Shown: positions 18,365 to 25,930 of the stretch, piece after piece
How positions within the stretch are numbered: the first letter of the stretch is position 1
Layout: every line of letters begins with the position of its first letter
Assembly: GCF_001715295.1 (NCBI RefSeq)
Contig: NZ_MDKB01000001.1
Span: 332,346-396,345 of the forward strand
Direction of reading: 5' to 3'
Length of the DNA stretch: 64,000 nucleotides
From: Streptomyces griseus
Lineage (GTDB): Bacteria > Actinomycetota > Actinomycetes > Streptomycetales > Streptomycetaceae
The notes under the pieces: generated by a model
What the model was told of the DNA's origin: nothing
Databases searched by the model: none
What the model saw: only the letters and a program-made list of their open reading frames with translations
Made by a program: the position numbers and the translations under genes

Positions 18365-18744
18365 CGGAGCCGTGGTACCGGCCGCGCGGTGGGGCCGGGA
18401 GAACGCGTCGAGACCGGGAAGGAAGGTGAACATCAGATGACAGGACGAGAATTGATTGTGCCGCCCGCAACGCGACGGGGGCATCAGCCGTCCTGATACG
18501 GGAAGGTACGAGGTCTCGGCTGACGGTCGGGTGGACATCTCCCACCTCGAAGCCGCGGCAGAGGGCCTGGAACATCCGGTGGGAGCCGAGAAGGTGTCTC
18601 AAGCCATTGAATCCTCAACTCCTTTCTTCATAGGCTCCCTTAGTCCGAACCATCCGGACGCCGGTCCTCCGGCCGCGTCCGGTCACGCACCGCGCTGCCC
18701 GGGTCAGAGGCCCGGCGGCGTGACACTCCAGGAGGAGCAGGCAC
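18365..18744. other. 380-bp gap between eccB and the first esx gene, with a possible broken small gene
   Basis: A good ribosome-binding site (GGAAGGAAGG, about 18416-18426) precedes ATG 18437, which opens only a 19-codon frame ending at 18496. Removing one base from the GGGGG run at 18477-18481 would shift into a frame with protein-like sequence (GRYEVSADGRVDISHLEAAA) up to about 18630. This may be a frameshifted small gene or a leader peptide. Further on, GTCACGC (18682-18688) and GCGTGAC (18718-18724) can form a stem just before the AGGAGGAG site of the esx gene. Confidence 0.35.
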
Positions 18745-19101
18745 ATGGCAGGCACAGGCGGACAGCAGTCACTGGCATCAGCGACACAGAACGGTGTCAC
18801 CGCGCTGGAGATGGCCTTCACCGGCGTGCAGAACAGCCGCCAGGACGTGGAGAACATGAAGCACAACCTGTCCTCCGGCTACGCCGGTAGCGACGGTGGC
18901 GCGTTCCAGAAGCTGCTCGACCGGTGGGACGGGCAGGCGGAGATCATCTCCAGCAACCTCCGCGACATGATCACGACGCTGGAGGAGACCATGCGCGCGC
19001 AGGGCATCCAGCAGTCCACCGCGAACGAGTCCATCCAGCAGGCGTACAACCGCTCCGAGGAGATCTTCAACGCGCTGGCGGGCTCCACCGCCGGTCGCTG
19101 A
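18745..19101 (+). CDS. WXG100-family (Esx) protein
   Basis: The protein has 118 residues, with a strong AGGAGGAG site before the ATG. It is almost entirely helical, with a W-D-G turn (KLLDRWDGQAE, about residues 59-69) in the middle, so it is a helix-turn-helix WXG100 protein a little longer than the usual 100. These proteins are secreted by ESX systems as dimers and are needed for the secretion of other substrates. It is followed 92 bp later by a second WXG100 gene, the usual heterodimer arrangement. Which one corresponds to EsxA or EsxB is not decided here. Confidence 0.9.
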   Translation: MAGTGGQQSLASATQNGVTALEMAFTGVQNSRQDVENMKHNLSSGYAGSDGGAFQKLLDRWDGQAEIISSNLRDMITTLEETMRAQGIQQSTANESIQQAYNRSEEIFNALAGSTAGR

Positions 19102-19193
19102 CGACCGCCCCCGCGTCCGGATTCCTGACCGGCACCCGGACGTAGCGCGACACCCTTCCCCTCTGCACTACCCGGCGCGAGACGAGGACCACC

Positions 19194-19523
19194 ATGACCC
19201 CCCCGCTTGACTTCACCGACGGCCAGATCTACGTCGACTACTCCCACATGCAGAACGCCGCCGACGACATGGTCCAGCAGACCAAGGCGATCGACAGCAT
19301 CCTCACCAACCTGGAGGCGGAGCTCCAGGAGCTCCAGAAGACCTGGGAAGGTGACGACAAGGCGGTGTACGCCCAGAAGCAGGCGTCCTGGAACAACGCC
19401 GTCGAGGAGATGAAGCGCATCCTCGCCGAGAACTCGGCCCTGCTGAACGACGTGTCCGACAGCTACCAGTACAGCGAGAAGTCCCTGACGTCGCTGTGGG
19501 AGAGCGTGCGCATCGGCAGCTGA
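19194..19523 (+). CDS. WXG100-family (Esx) protein, second of pair
   Basis: The protein has 109 residues and is helical, with the W-E-G turn in LQKTWEGDDKAVY at about residues 50-62. The N-terminus carries the IYVDYSHMQNAADDM helix seen in Streptomyces Esx proteins. It is the likely dimer partner of the protein encoded just upstream and a candidate both for co-secretion and for binding the third ATPase domain of EccC. A long hairpin follows the gene. Confidence 0.92.
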   Translation: MTPPLDFTDGQIYVDYSHMQNAADDMVQQTKAIDSILTNLEAELQELQKTWEGDDKAVYAQKQASWNNAVEEMKRILAENSALLNDVSDSYQYSEKSLTSLWESVRIGS

Positions 19524-19553
19524 CCGGAGGGCGACACGCCCTCGGTTCTCTTC

Positions 19554-19592
19554 GGGCGGCCGTCCGCGTGTGTCACGCGAGCGGCCGCCCGC
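19554..19592 (+). terminator. Long hairpin after the esx pair
   Basis: A 10-bp perfect outer stem (19554-19563 with 19583-19592), a small internal mismatch and a 5-bp inner stem (19566-19570 with 19576-19580) enclose a GTGTC loop. It lies 30 bases after the esx stop and could set a higher level of esx transcript relative to the genes beyond it. Confidence 0.6.
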
Positions 19593-19705
19593 TGTCGTGA
19601 GGCCGGCGTGCCGCCGCCCCGTTCCGCATGGATCGCCGGCGCCGCCCGCCCGCGCGGAACGCCCAGGAAGCCGACGGAACCCCATGGAGACAGGAGTAGT
19701 ACGGC

Positions 19706-20203
19706 ATGGCGGACAATTCCCCCGCAGTCAATCTCAACAAGGCATGGCTGCAGAACTTCCTCGACAACGACGTCGTCCCGTTTCTCGCCGCGGTCAAGAA
19801 GATCAGGGAGGACGGGGACTCCCCGGAGGGGGTCCTCGTCCCCGCGATCCCCAATCTGCAGGGCGGGGAGGACGGGGCGAACAAGGCGCCGGGCTTCTTC
19901 GACGGGCAGAAGGTACCGCTCGCGATCGGGACGATGGCGGGTGACAAGGACGGCCGCACCAACGGCGGCTACCTGATCAAGTGCCTGAACGAGATGGTGG
20001 ATCAGATCGACGAGCTCCTCAAACTCCAGGTCGAACTCTTCGAGGAGATCGAGGACAACCTCGAGGACACCATCGAGGAGATGTTCAAGACCCAGGACGA
20101 CAACCTGGAGAAGATCGACGGGAAGAAGCTCGTCGACTTCTTCGAGGGCGTGGACGAGGTGCTCTCGGAAAGCAGCGGCGGCTCGAACGACGAGAACGAC
20201 TGA
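19706..20203 (+). CDS. T7SS-associated acidic protein
   Basis: The protein has 165 residues, is preceded by an AGGAG site and is strongly acidic. The first ~85 residues look globular (FLDNDVVPFLAAVKKI; PNLQGGEDGANKAPGFF); residues 90-140 form an amphipathic helix rich in Glu and Leu (IDELLKLQVELFEEIEDNLE). Streptomyces proteins of this kind, encoded beside esx genes, are annotated as 'type VII secretion system-associated protein' as far as I recall; their biochemical role is not known. The position between the Esx pair and a large coiled-coil protein suggests a substrate or adaptor. Confidence 0.7.
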   Translation: MADNSPAVNLNKAWLQNFLDNDVVPFLAAVKKIREDGDSPEGVLVPAIPNLQGGEDGANKAPGFFDGQKVPLAIGTMAGDKDGRTNGGYLIKCLNEMVDQIDELLKLQVELFEEIEDNLEDTIEEMFKTQDDNLEKIDGKKLVDFFEGVDEVLSESSGGSNDEND

Positions 20204-20336
20204 GGGTCGCTCCGGGGACGGAGCCGTCGCGGCCGTCCGCGCTGCCGTCCTCACCGGCGTCCGCCGACGCCTCGGCACCGTACTCCCCGGGCCGGCACGT
20301 TTCCCCCATCCGCCCTGACCGAAAAGGCACCTTGGC

Positions 20337-23300
20337 ATGGCGCTCGACTCCAGCAAGATCACCGGAAACCTCACCAGCACCAACGACAAGTGGGCCGAGG
20401 CGGTCAGCTTTTTCACGGGATACAAGGTGCCGGCCAGGAGCGACCTCTTCGACACCCTCGTCGGAAACGAGGGAATCCCCCTGATGAAGGTGGAGATATC
20501 CGACGTGGGTTATGTCGACTACGTCGACACCGAAGACCTGAACTGGCTGTACGAGAACGCCGGTTCCGACATCCAGAACACCGACTTCGTCATCCCCTTC
20601 TACTACACGTCGGGCGGGACGGGCTCCGACGTGTCCATGCACAAGGCCCGCATCACGCTGCTCGGCAACAAGGGGGACGGCCGGCTCCCGAGCCAGGGCT
20701 ACTACGAGGGCGGGCAGTTCTCCAGCAGTATCGACGGCCACCTTGGGATGGACGGCAAACCCACCTGGGACACCACTCCACTGACCCAGTACGCCTTCGG
20801 TGCCGGGCTGGCTCTGGAGGAACTGCGCAACAACGAGAAGGACGGCACGTACGGCTTCAGCTGGAGCGGAAAGGACGTGGCGGACGCGGATTCCGTCACC
20901 CTCGCCAACTTCGACGTGGTGGCCGGCGCCTTCGACCGGGTCGCGCAGTTCTTCTCCACCCAGCAGAAGGTGGTGGAGGAGTGGCAGAGCAGGGTCGGCA
21001 AGGAGAAGAACGACGCCTGGCGGGGCAAGGCGGCCGGCGTCTTCTGGGACCTCGTCAACAAGGTCAACAAGCAGTACACGGACTATGCGGAGGACATGAG
21101 TTCGGGTACGGGCTACTCCAAGCAGGGCAACGAGATCCGGCAGGCCAAGAAGGACTTCGCGGAGGCGGTGAGAGACCTCCACAACGTCTGGATGAAGTGG
21201 GAGTGGGAATACGGCAACCCGTTGATCCTCCTGCACAAACTGCTGTCCGCGGTGGCGAAGTACATCTGGGACAACAACCTCACGAAGATCACCTATGAGA
21301 TCGAGACCTACGGGTCGTACGGCGGGGGATACACCTCCTACACGAACTACATAGCGGAGGAGCATTTCAAGAACAACGCCGCCATCGACGAGATCAAGGA
21401 CATAGGCGGAAAAACCGTCGCAGCTCAGGAATTCGGCGATCTCAAGGATCTCGGCACCTGGCTGAAGGTCGGCAACAAGGCCGTCGAGATGTGGCAGCAG
21501 ACCGTCATCGACCAGCTCGACGCGGCGGCGATCACGGCCATGGAGAAGGTGCGCAACAGCTGGAGCAACAGCAACTTCGACCTGGGTTCCGTGAAGTCCC
21601 GGGGAACCAGCGGCACTCTCGCGGATGACTACAAGGAGGAGAAGGCCGAAGTCGCGGAGGAGGAGGCGGAGAAGAAGGAGGAAGAAGCGGAGGCCGCGGC
21701 CGCGGCCGCAGCCAAGAAGCAGGAGGAGTTCATCCAGTGGCAGAAGGACCAGGCCGCCAAGGCCGAGGCGGAGCGGAAGAAGGAGAAGGAGGAGGCCGAG
21801 CGCAAGGAGAAGGAGGCCAAGGAGGAGGCCGAGCGCAAGGAGAAGGAGGCCAAGGAGGAGGCGGAACGCAAGGAGAAGGAGGCCGAGGCCAAGGCGGCGG
21901 CGGCCAAGGCCGAGCAGGAGGCCAAGGAGAAGGCGGCCGAGGAGAAGGCGGCGGTCAAGGAGGCCGAGCAGGAGGCCAAGGCTGAGGAGGCGAAGAAGGA
22001 GCAGGACGCCAAGGAGGCCGAGGCCAAGGCCGAGCAGGAGGCCAAGGAGAAGGAGGCCGAGCAGAAGCAGGCCGAGCAGGAGGCGAAGCAGGAGGCCAAG
22101 CAGGCCGAACAGGAAGCCAAGCAGGAGGCGAAGGAGGCCGAACAGAAGGCCAAGCAGGCCGAGCAGGAGCAGAAGCAGGAAGAGATCCGCAAGGAGCAGG
22201 AGGCCAAGCAGGCAGCCGCCCAGGCCCGCGCGGAGAACATGCAGATGATGCAGATGAACCAGGCGAAGTCCCAGCAGGAGGAGGCGAAGAAGGAGCAGGC
22301 GGCCAAGGAGGCCGCGGCCAGGGCCGAGCAGGAGGCCAAGGAGAAGGAGGCCGAGCAGAAGCAGGCCGAGCAGGAGGCCAAGCAGGAGCAGAAGCAGGCG
22401 GAGCAGGAGGCCAAGCAGGCGGCCAAGGAGAAGGAGGCCGAGCAGAAGCAGGCCGAGCAGGAGGCGAAGCAGGACCGCATCCGCACCGAGCAGGAAGAGC
22501 GCCAGGAGCAGCAGCAGGCCGAGCAGGAGCAGAAGCAGGCCGAGGCCGAGGCCAAGGCGGAGGCCAAGCAGGCCGAGCAGGAGGCGAAGCAGGCCGCCAA
22601 GGAGAAGGAGGCCGAGCAGAAGCAGGCCGAACTGCAGGCCGTGCAGGAGCAGAAGCAGGCGGAGGCCGAGGCCAAGCAGGAGGAGATCCGCCAGGAGCAG
22701 GAGAAGAAGCAGGCCGAACTGCAGGCCGTGCAGGAGCAGAAGCAGGCGGAGGCCGAGGCCAAGCAGGAGGAGATCCGCCAGGAGCAGGAGAAGAAGCAGG
22801 CCGAGGCGCAGGCCAAGCAGGAGGAGATCCGCCAGGAGCAGGAGAAGAAGCAGGCCGAGGCGCAGACCGCGTTCGACAACTCCCGTCGGGACCTCTTCGG
22901 CGGCGGCGATCTGCCCGACCTGTCGTCCACCCACATCTCCGGACCCGTCAACGACGGCGTTCTGGACCTCCCCGGCGGCGGTGAGTCGCGCATCGACTCC
23001 AGCGGCCGGGTGATCACGGACTACCCCGACGGCTCCACCGTCACGATCGATCCCGAGACCCACTCCTCCACCGTGACCAGGCCGGACGGATCGACCATCT
23101 CCGGGCCGCTCAACACCGGCGACCTGCTGCCCCTCCCCGGCGGCGGCACCACGCACCTGGACCCCAGCGGCAACGTGGTCACGGAGCTGCCGGACGGCTC
23201 CACCCAGACGATCAACCCGGACACCGGCACCGCCACCATCACGCGTCCGGACGGCTCTACCGTCTCCGGCTACCTGGACGACTCGGGCCCGTCCGCCTTC

Positions 23301-23963
23301 AACTCGGGACACCTGAACAACGGATCGCTCGACTACACGCCTCCGTCCTACGACTACTCCTCCTACGAGGAGGAGCTGTTCGACGACAAGCCCTACGAGT
23401 CGCCCCTGGCGGGCAGCGGGGCATCCGGCGGGACGACCACCCCCAGTCACAACCGCCCGTTCCTCAACAGCGGCGCGTTCCCCGGTCCCGGCGGCGGTGC
23501 CATGGGCGACCTGGGCGGCGGTATGGGCACCGGCACAGGTCCCGGCGCAGGCACGCCGATGGGCGGCGGCATGGGCGGCGGCATGGGTGGCGGCATGGGT
23601 GGCGGCATGGGCGGCGGCATGGGCGGCGGCATGGGCGGCGGGGGTGGGCAGTCGGACTCCGGCGAGCGTGTCCGCAACGTCATCGACGGCGAAGTGGTCA
23701 AGAACCGCCGGACGCGCCCCGGTGCGGGCGCGCCGGTCAGGAACGGCCGGTACGCGGACGACGAGGTGCGCGTTGCCACCGGCGCCCCGACCGCCGGTGG
23801 CACGCCGTTCCTCCCGCCGATGGCCGGCGGTGGCGGTGCCGGCGCGCCCGGCCAGCAGACGCAGACCCAGAGCGGTGACCGGACCCGGGACTCGTGGGTG
23901 CCGGAGGACGAGGACGTATGGGGTACGGACGAGGGCGGCGCGCCGGCCGTGATCGGACGATGA
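20337..23963 (+). CDS. Large T7SS-associated protein with coiled-coil, sugar-free repeat and Gly-Met repeat regions
   Basis: The protein has 1,208 residues. Residues 1 to about 434 are a structured domain with many aromatics and the motif DAWRGKAAGVFWDLV (about 223-237), close to the 'AAWKG' signature I associate with a Streptomyces family named after it. Residues about 435-845 are an uninterrupted Glu/Lys/Gln/Ala-rich segment, predicted to be a very long alpha-helix or coiled coil. Two 54-55-residue repeats follow (about 867-975), each with PGGG and PDGST motifs. A disordered Gly-rich tail carries seven GGGM units from residue 1075. There is no signal peptide. The overall shape is that of a secreted fibrous or scaffold protein; function unknown. 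The gene lies within the presumed esx-to-giant-gene transcript. Confidence 0.75.
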   Translation: MALDSSKITGNLTSTNDKWAEAVSFFTGYKVPARSDLFDTLVGNEGIPLMKVEISDVGYVDYVDTEDLNWLYENAGSDIQNTDFVIPFYYTSGGTGSDVSMHKARITLLGNKGDGRLPSQGYYEGGQFSSSIDGHLGMDGKPTWDTTPLTQYAFGAGLALEELRNNEKDGTYGFSWSGKDVADADSVTLANFDVVAGAFDRVAQFFSTQQKVVEEWQSRVGKEKNDAWRGKAAGVFWDLVNKVNKQYTDYAEDMSSGTGYSKQGNEIRQAKKDFAEAVRDLHNVWMKWEWEYGNPLILLHKLLSAVAKYIWDNNLTKITYEIETYGSYGGGYTSYTNYIAEEHFKNNAAIDEIKDIGGKTVAAQEFGDLKDLGTWLKVGNKAVEMWQQTVIDQLDAAAITAMEKVRNSWSNSNFDLGSVKSRGTSGTLADDYKEEKAEVAEEEAEKKEEEAEAAAAAAAKKQEEFIQWQKDQAAKAEAERKKEKEEAERKEKEAKEEAERKEKEAKEEAERKEKEAEAKAAAAKAEQEAKEKAAEEKAAVKEAEQEAKAEEAKKEQDAKEAEAKAEQEAKEKEAEQKQAEQEAKQEAKQAEQEAKQEAKEAEQKAKQAEQEQKQEEIRKEQEAKQAAAQARAENMQMMQMNQAKSQQEEAKKEQAAKEAAARAEQEAKEKEAEQKQAEQEAKQEQKQAEQEAKQAAKEKEAEQKQAEQEAKQDRIRTEQEERQEQQQAEQEQKQAEAEAKAEAKQAEQEAKQAAKEKEAEQKQAELQAVQEQKQAEAEAKQEEIRQEQEKKQAELQAVQEQKQAEAEAKQEEIRQEQEKKQAEAQAKQEEIRQEQEKKQAEAQTAFDNSRRDLFGGGDLPDLSSTHISGPVNDGVLDLPGGGESRIDSSGRVITDYPDGSTVTIDPETHSSTVTRPDGSTISGPLNTGDLLPLPGGGTTHLDPSGNVVTELPDGSTQTINPDTGTATITRPDGSTVSGYLDDSGPSAFNSGHLNNGSLDYTPPSYDYSSYEEELFDDKPYESPLAGSGASGGTTTPSHNRPFLNSGAFPGPGGGAMGDLGGGMGTGTGPGAGTPMGGGMGGGMGGGMGGGMGGGMGGGMGGGGGQSDSGERVRNVIDGEVVKNRRTRPGAGAPVRNGRYADDEVRVATGAPTAGGTPFLPPMAGGGGAGAPGQQTQTQSGDRTRDSWVPEDEDVWGTDEGGAPAVIGR
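21640..22870 (+). repeat. Purine-rich repeat encoding a Glu/Lys/Gln/Ala helix
   Basis: About 1.2 kb encodes degenerate 7- to 14-residue units such as AEQEAKEKEAEQKQ. The plus strand is heavily biased to G and A, unlike the flanking gene. Exact longer duplications exist; for example, the 17-residue unit ending in EEIRQEQEKKQAE occurs repeatedly between about 22640 and 22860. Confidence 0.9.
22937..23262 (+). repeat. Two 54-55-residue PDGST repeats
   Basis: Two consecutive units begin ISGPVNDG and ISGPLNTG. Each has PGGG at about unit position 13-17 and ends TRPDGST. They resemble short beta-rich surface repeats. This part of the gene returns to normal base composition after the purine-rich stretch. 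Confidence 0.8.
23559..23642 (+). repeat. 12-bp repeat encoding seven Met-Gly-Gly-Gly units
   Basis: ATG codons recur every 12 bases at 23559, 23571, 23583, 23595, 23607, 23619 and 23631, each followed by three glycine codons. The units differ only by synonymous changes. The array is prone to length change and rich in GGG tracts. Confidence 0.95.
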
Positions 23964-24062
23964 CCGGTACGGCTGCGGCCTCCGTAGGGCCTCCAGCAGC
24001 TTCTGTGCGGAGGGGAGTTCGCATCATGGACACGCGTACGGCAGAATCGTGTACGAGCAGGT

Positions 24063-24070
24063 GGAGAGGG
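24063..24070 (+). promoter_or_regulatory. Ribosome-binding site supporting a TTG start
   Basis: GGAGAGGG lies 5 nt before TTG 24076. No comparable site precedes the in-frame GTG at 24049. Confidence 0.6.
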
Positions 24071-24075
24071 AACCG

Positions 24076-24510
24076 TTGAGCGAGTCGATGGAACAGAAGC
24101 TGGCCGAGGCCATGGCCGAGCTGACGGCCGTGCAGGAGGCCGTCGCACGGGCCGAGAGCGAGCTCGGCGAGGCCTCGGCCACGATCCGGTCCCGGGACCG
24201 GGCCGTGGAGGTCACCGTGGGTCCGCAGGGCGAGCTGACGGCGCTCAAGTTCCCGGACAACAAGTACCGCGGCATGACGGGCCCTCAGCTCGCGGCCTCC
24301 GTGCTGGAGGCCGTGCAGGAGGGGCGTGCGCAGATGGCGCGCCGAGTGATGGACGTCTTCGAGCCGCTGACGCGCGCGAGCGGCGGCGCGACGGGCCTCA
24401 GGGGCGTGGACATCGACTGGGACCGGGCGTTCGGCTCGGCACTCGACGGCCCGGACGGCGGGAGGAGGCGCTCGGCGGCCCGCCTGCACGACGAGATCCA
24501 CGAGGACTGA
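24076..24510 (+). CDS. YbaB/EbfC-family protein associated with T7SS
   Basis: The protein has 144 residues from the TTG at 24076 (140 from ATG 24088). An N-terminal helix (EQKLAEAMAELTAVQEAVARAE) is followed by a small alpha/beta core (RAVEVTVGPQGELTALKFPD), the pattern of YbaB/EbfC proteins: two helices flanking a three-stranded sheet, usually dimeric. YbaB itself is a nucleoid-associated protein, but actinobacterial T7SS loci often carry divergent YbaB-like genes next to substrate genes. The 31-bp spacing to the next gene, which touches the giant gene, suggests an accessory or chaperone role for that product rather than DNA binding. This last point is inference. Confidence 0.75.
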   Translation: MSESMEQKLAEAMAELTAVQEAVARAESELGEASATIRSRDRAVEVTVGPQGELTALKFPDNKYRGMTGPQLAASVLEAVQEGRAQMARRVMDVFEPLTRASGGATGLRGVDIDWDRAFGSALDGPDGGRRRSAARLHDEIHED

Positions 24511-24541
24511 CTTTCCGTAGAAGGCGACGAGGGAGGTACCC

Positions 24542-24907
24542 ATGGCAGGTAAGTTCACCGCTGACCCCGGCCGTATACGCCGCGGTGGCGAGATGATGGA
24601 GGCGTTGCCGGAGAGGACGAACAAGATCGCCGACGACTTCATCTCCGACATCCAGAACTACCGGGGCTGGGCGGGCTACAACGACGACTTCGCCCTGGAA
24701 GTACTCCCGAAGTTCGAGGCGAACAACCAGGCCTGCCTGGACCTGATCAGGGCCGTGGGCACCGCCTTCTCGGAGCTCCGGCAGGCGGTCTGGGCCAACG
24801 GCAAACACATCGAGGGTGTTTCGGCGTACGCGCACGAGCAGATCGGGCGGCAGGCGTCGAGCCTCGACGCGCTGGGCGGGGACTCCGCCGGGGGCGGCAG
24901 GCACTGA
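24542..24907 (+). CDS. Small helical WXG100-like protein preceding the giant gene
   Basis: The protein has 121 residues, with a GGGAGG site before the ATG. It is helical, with a central turn of W-A-G type (NYRGWAGYNDDFA, about residues 39-51), and ends in a Gly-rich tail. Length and layout match the WXG100/EspC-like group of small ESX partners. The stop codon is followed immediately by the GTG of the giant gene with no spacer, so translation is probably coupled. It is a good candidate for the secretion partner of the giant protein's N-terminus. Confidence 0.75.
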   Translation: MAGKFTADPGRIRRGGEMMEALPERTNKIADDFISDIQNYRGWAGYNDDFALEVLPKFEANNQACLDLIRAVGTAFSELRQAVWANGKHIEGVSAYAHEQIGRQASSLDALGGDSAGGGRH

Positions 24908-25930
24908 GTGGAGGAGATCGACTTCCCGCCGGAAGTCCGGACGATGCTCTGGATCCTGCTGGGCGAAATGCCCCTGCAGGCCAGGGAGAATCTGGCGTGG
25001 GAAAGTCGTCAGCTCTACCTTGCACTCCAGAAGGGCCTGATCGACCTGCGCGCCGGCGCGCGGGAGACGATCCAGATGGTGGAGGAGGCGCTGCCGCCGG
25101 AGGTGGCCCAGCCGTACATCGACAGTGTGCGGATGCTCACCGACATGCCCGGCGGCAACGACCCCATCCAGAAGCTGCTGTACCAGCTGGACGAACTCGC
25201 CAACGGTCAGGTCGACTACTCCCAGAAGATCCAGGGATCCAAGTGGGAGATCATCGCCGAGATCATCATGCTGCTCGCCGAACTGGCGCTGCTGGCGGCA
25301 CTGATGGCGTTCACCGGCGGCGCTTCGGTGTCGCAGATGTTCCTGGCGCGAGCCCGGAGCAAGCTGGCGATCCTCATGATCATCGACCGGCTGCTCCGGA
25401 TGTCGCACATCGCGCCGACGCTCGGGCAGGCGATCCAGGAGGCCATCCAGTCGCTGGGTGTCCGGCTGGCGCAGATCGGCCTGAACACCGGTGGCCGTAA
25501 GCCCGGCGGCGTCGACTGGAAGGACGTCGGGGTCGCCGCCGCGTTCGGCGCGCTCACCGCCGGTTTCATGGAGATCTTCGACAAGTTCCTGAAGCCGATC
25601 CAGAACTATTTCAAGGACCTTCTCGGGGACGTCTTCAGCAAGTTCAAGTTCGACCCGAACAGCCTGGTGTTCAAGGGGCTGGTGAACGGCCCGCCGGCCG
25701 CCGTCACCGTCTTCGTCGTCGGGGGTGCCGCCGAGAGCACCGCCGAGGTCATCATCAACGGGGCCTTCTACGACAAGTGGGAGTTCAAGTGGGAGACCTT
25801 CGTCGGGTCCGGCACCAGCAGCCTGTTCGACGTGGGTGCGGGGCTGGCCATCGGCGCCGGTGCCTTCACGATCTACAACAACTACTTCAACAACAAGAAC
25901 CAGTTCACCGACATCAACGACCTGCCCGGC
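24908..25930 (+). other. Giant protein N-terminal region, CpnT/WXG100-like
   Basis: Residues 1-341 start EEIDFPPEVRTMLWILLGEM and are mainly helical, with a hydrophobic helix at 119-136 (IIMLLAELALLAALMAF) and further apolar Gly/Ala-rich helices near 200-210 and 255-300. The layout resembles the N-terminal domain of mycobacterial CpnT and of other large ESX-exported toxins. Family membership is inferred from pattern only. Confidence 0.55.

Noticed and set aside
24049..24075. Upstream GTG start for the YbaB-like gene
   Set aside because: No ribosome-binding site precedes it, whereas GGAGAGGG lies 5 nt before TTG 24076.
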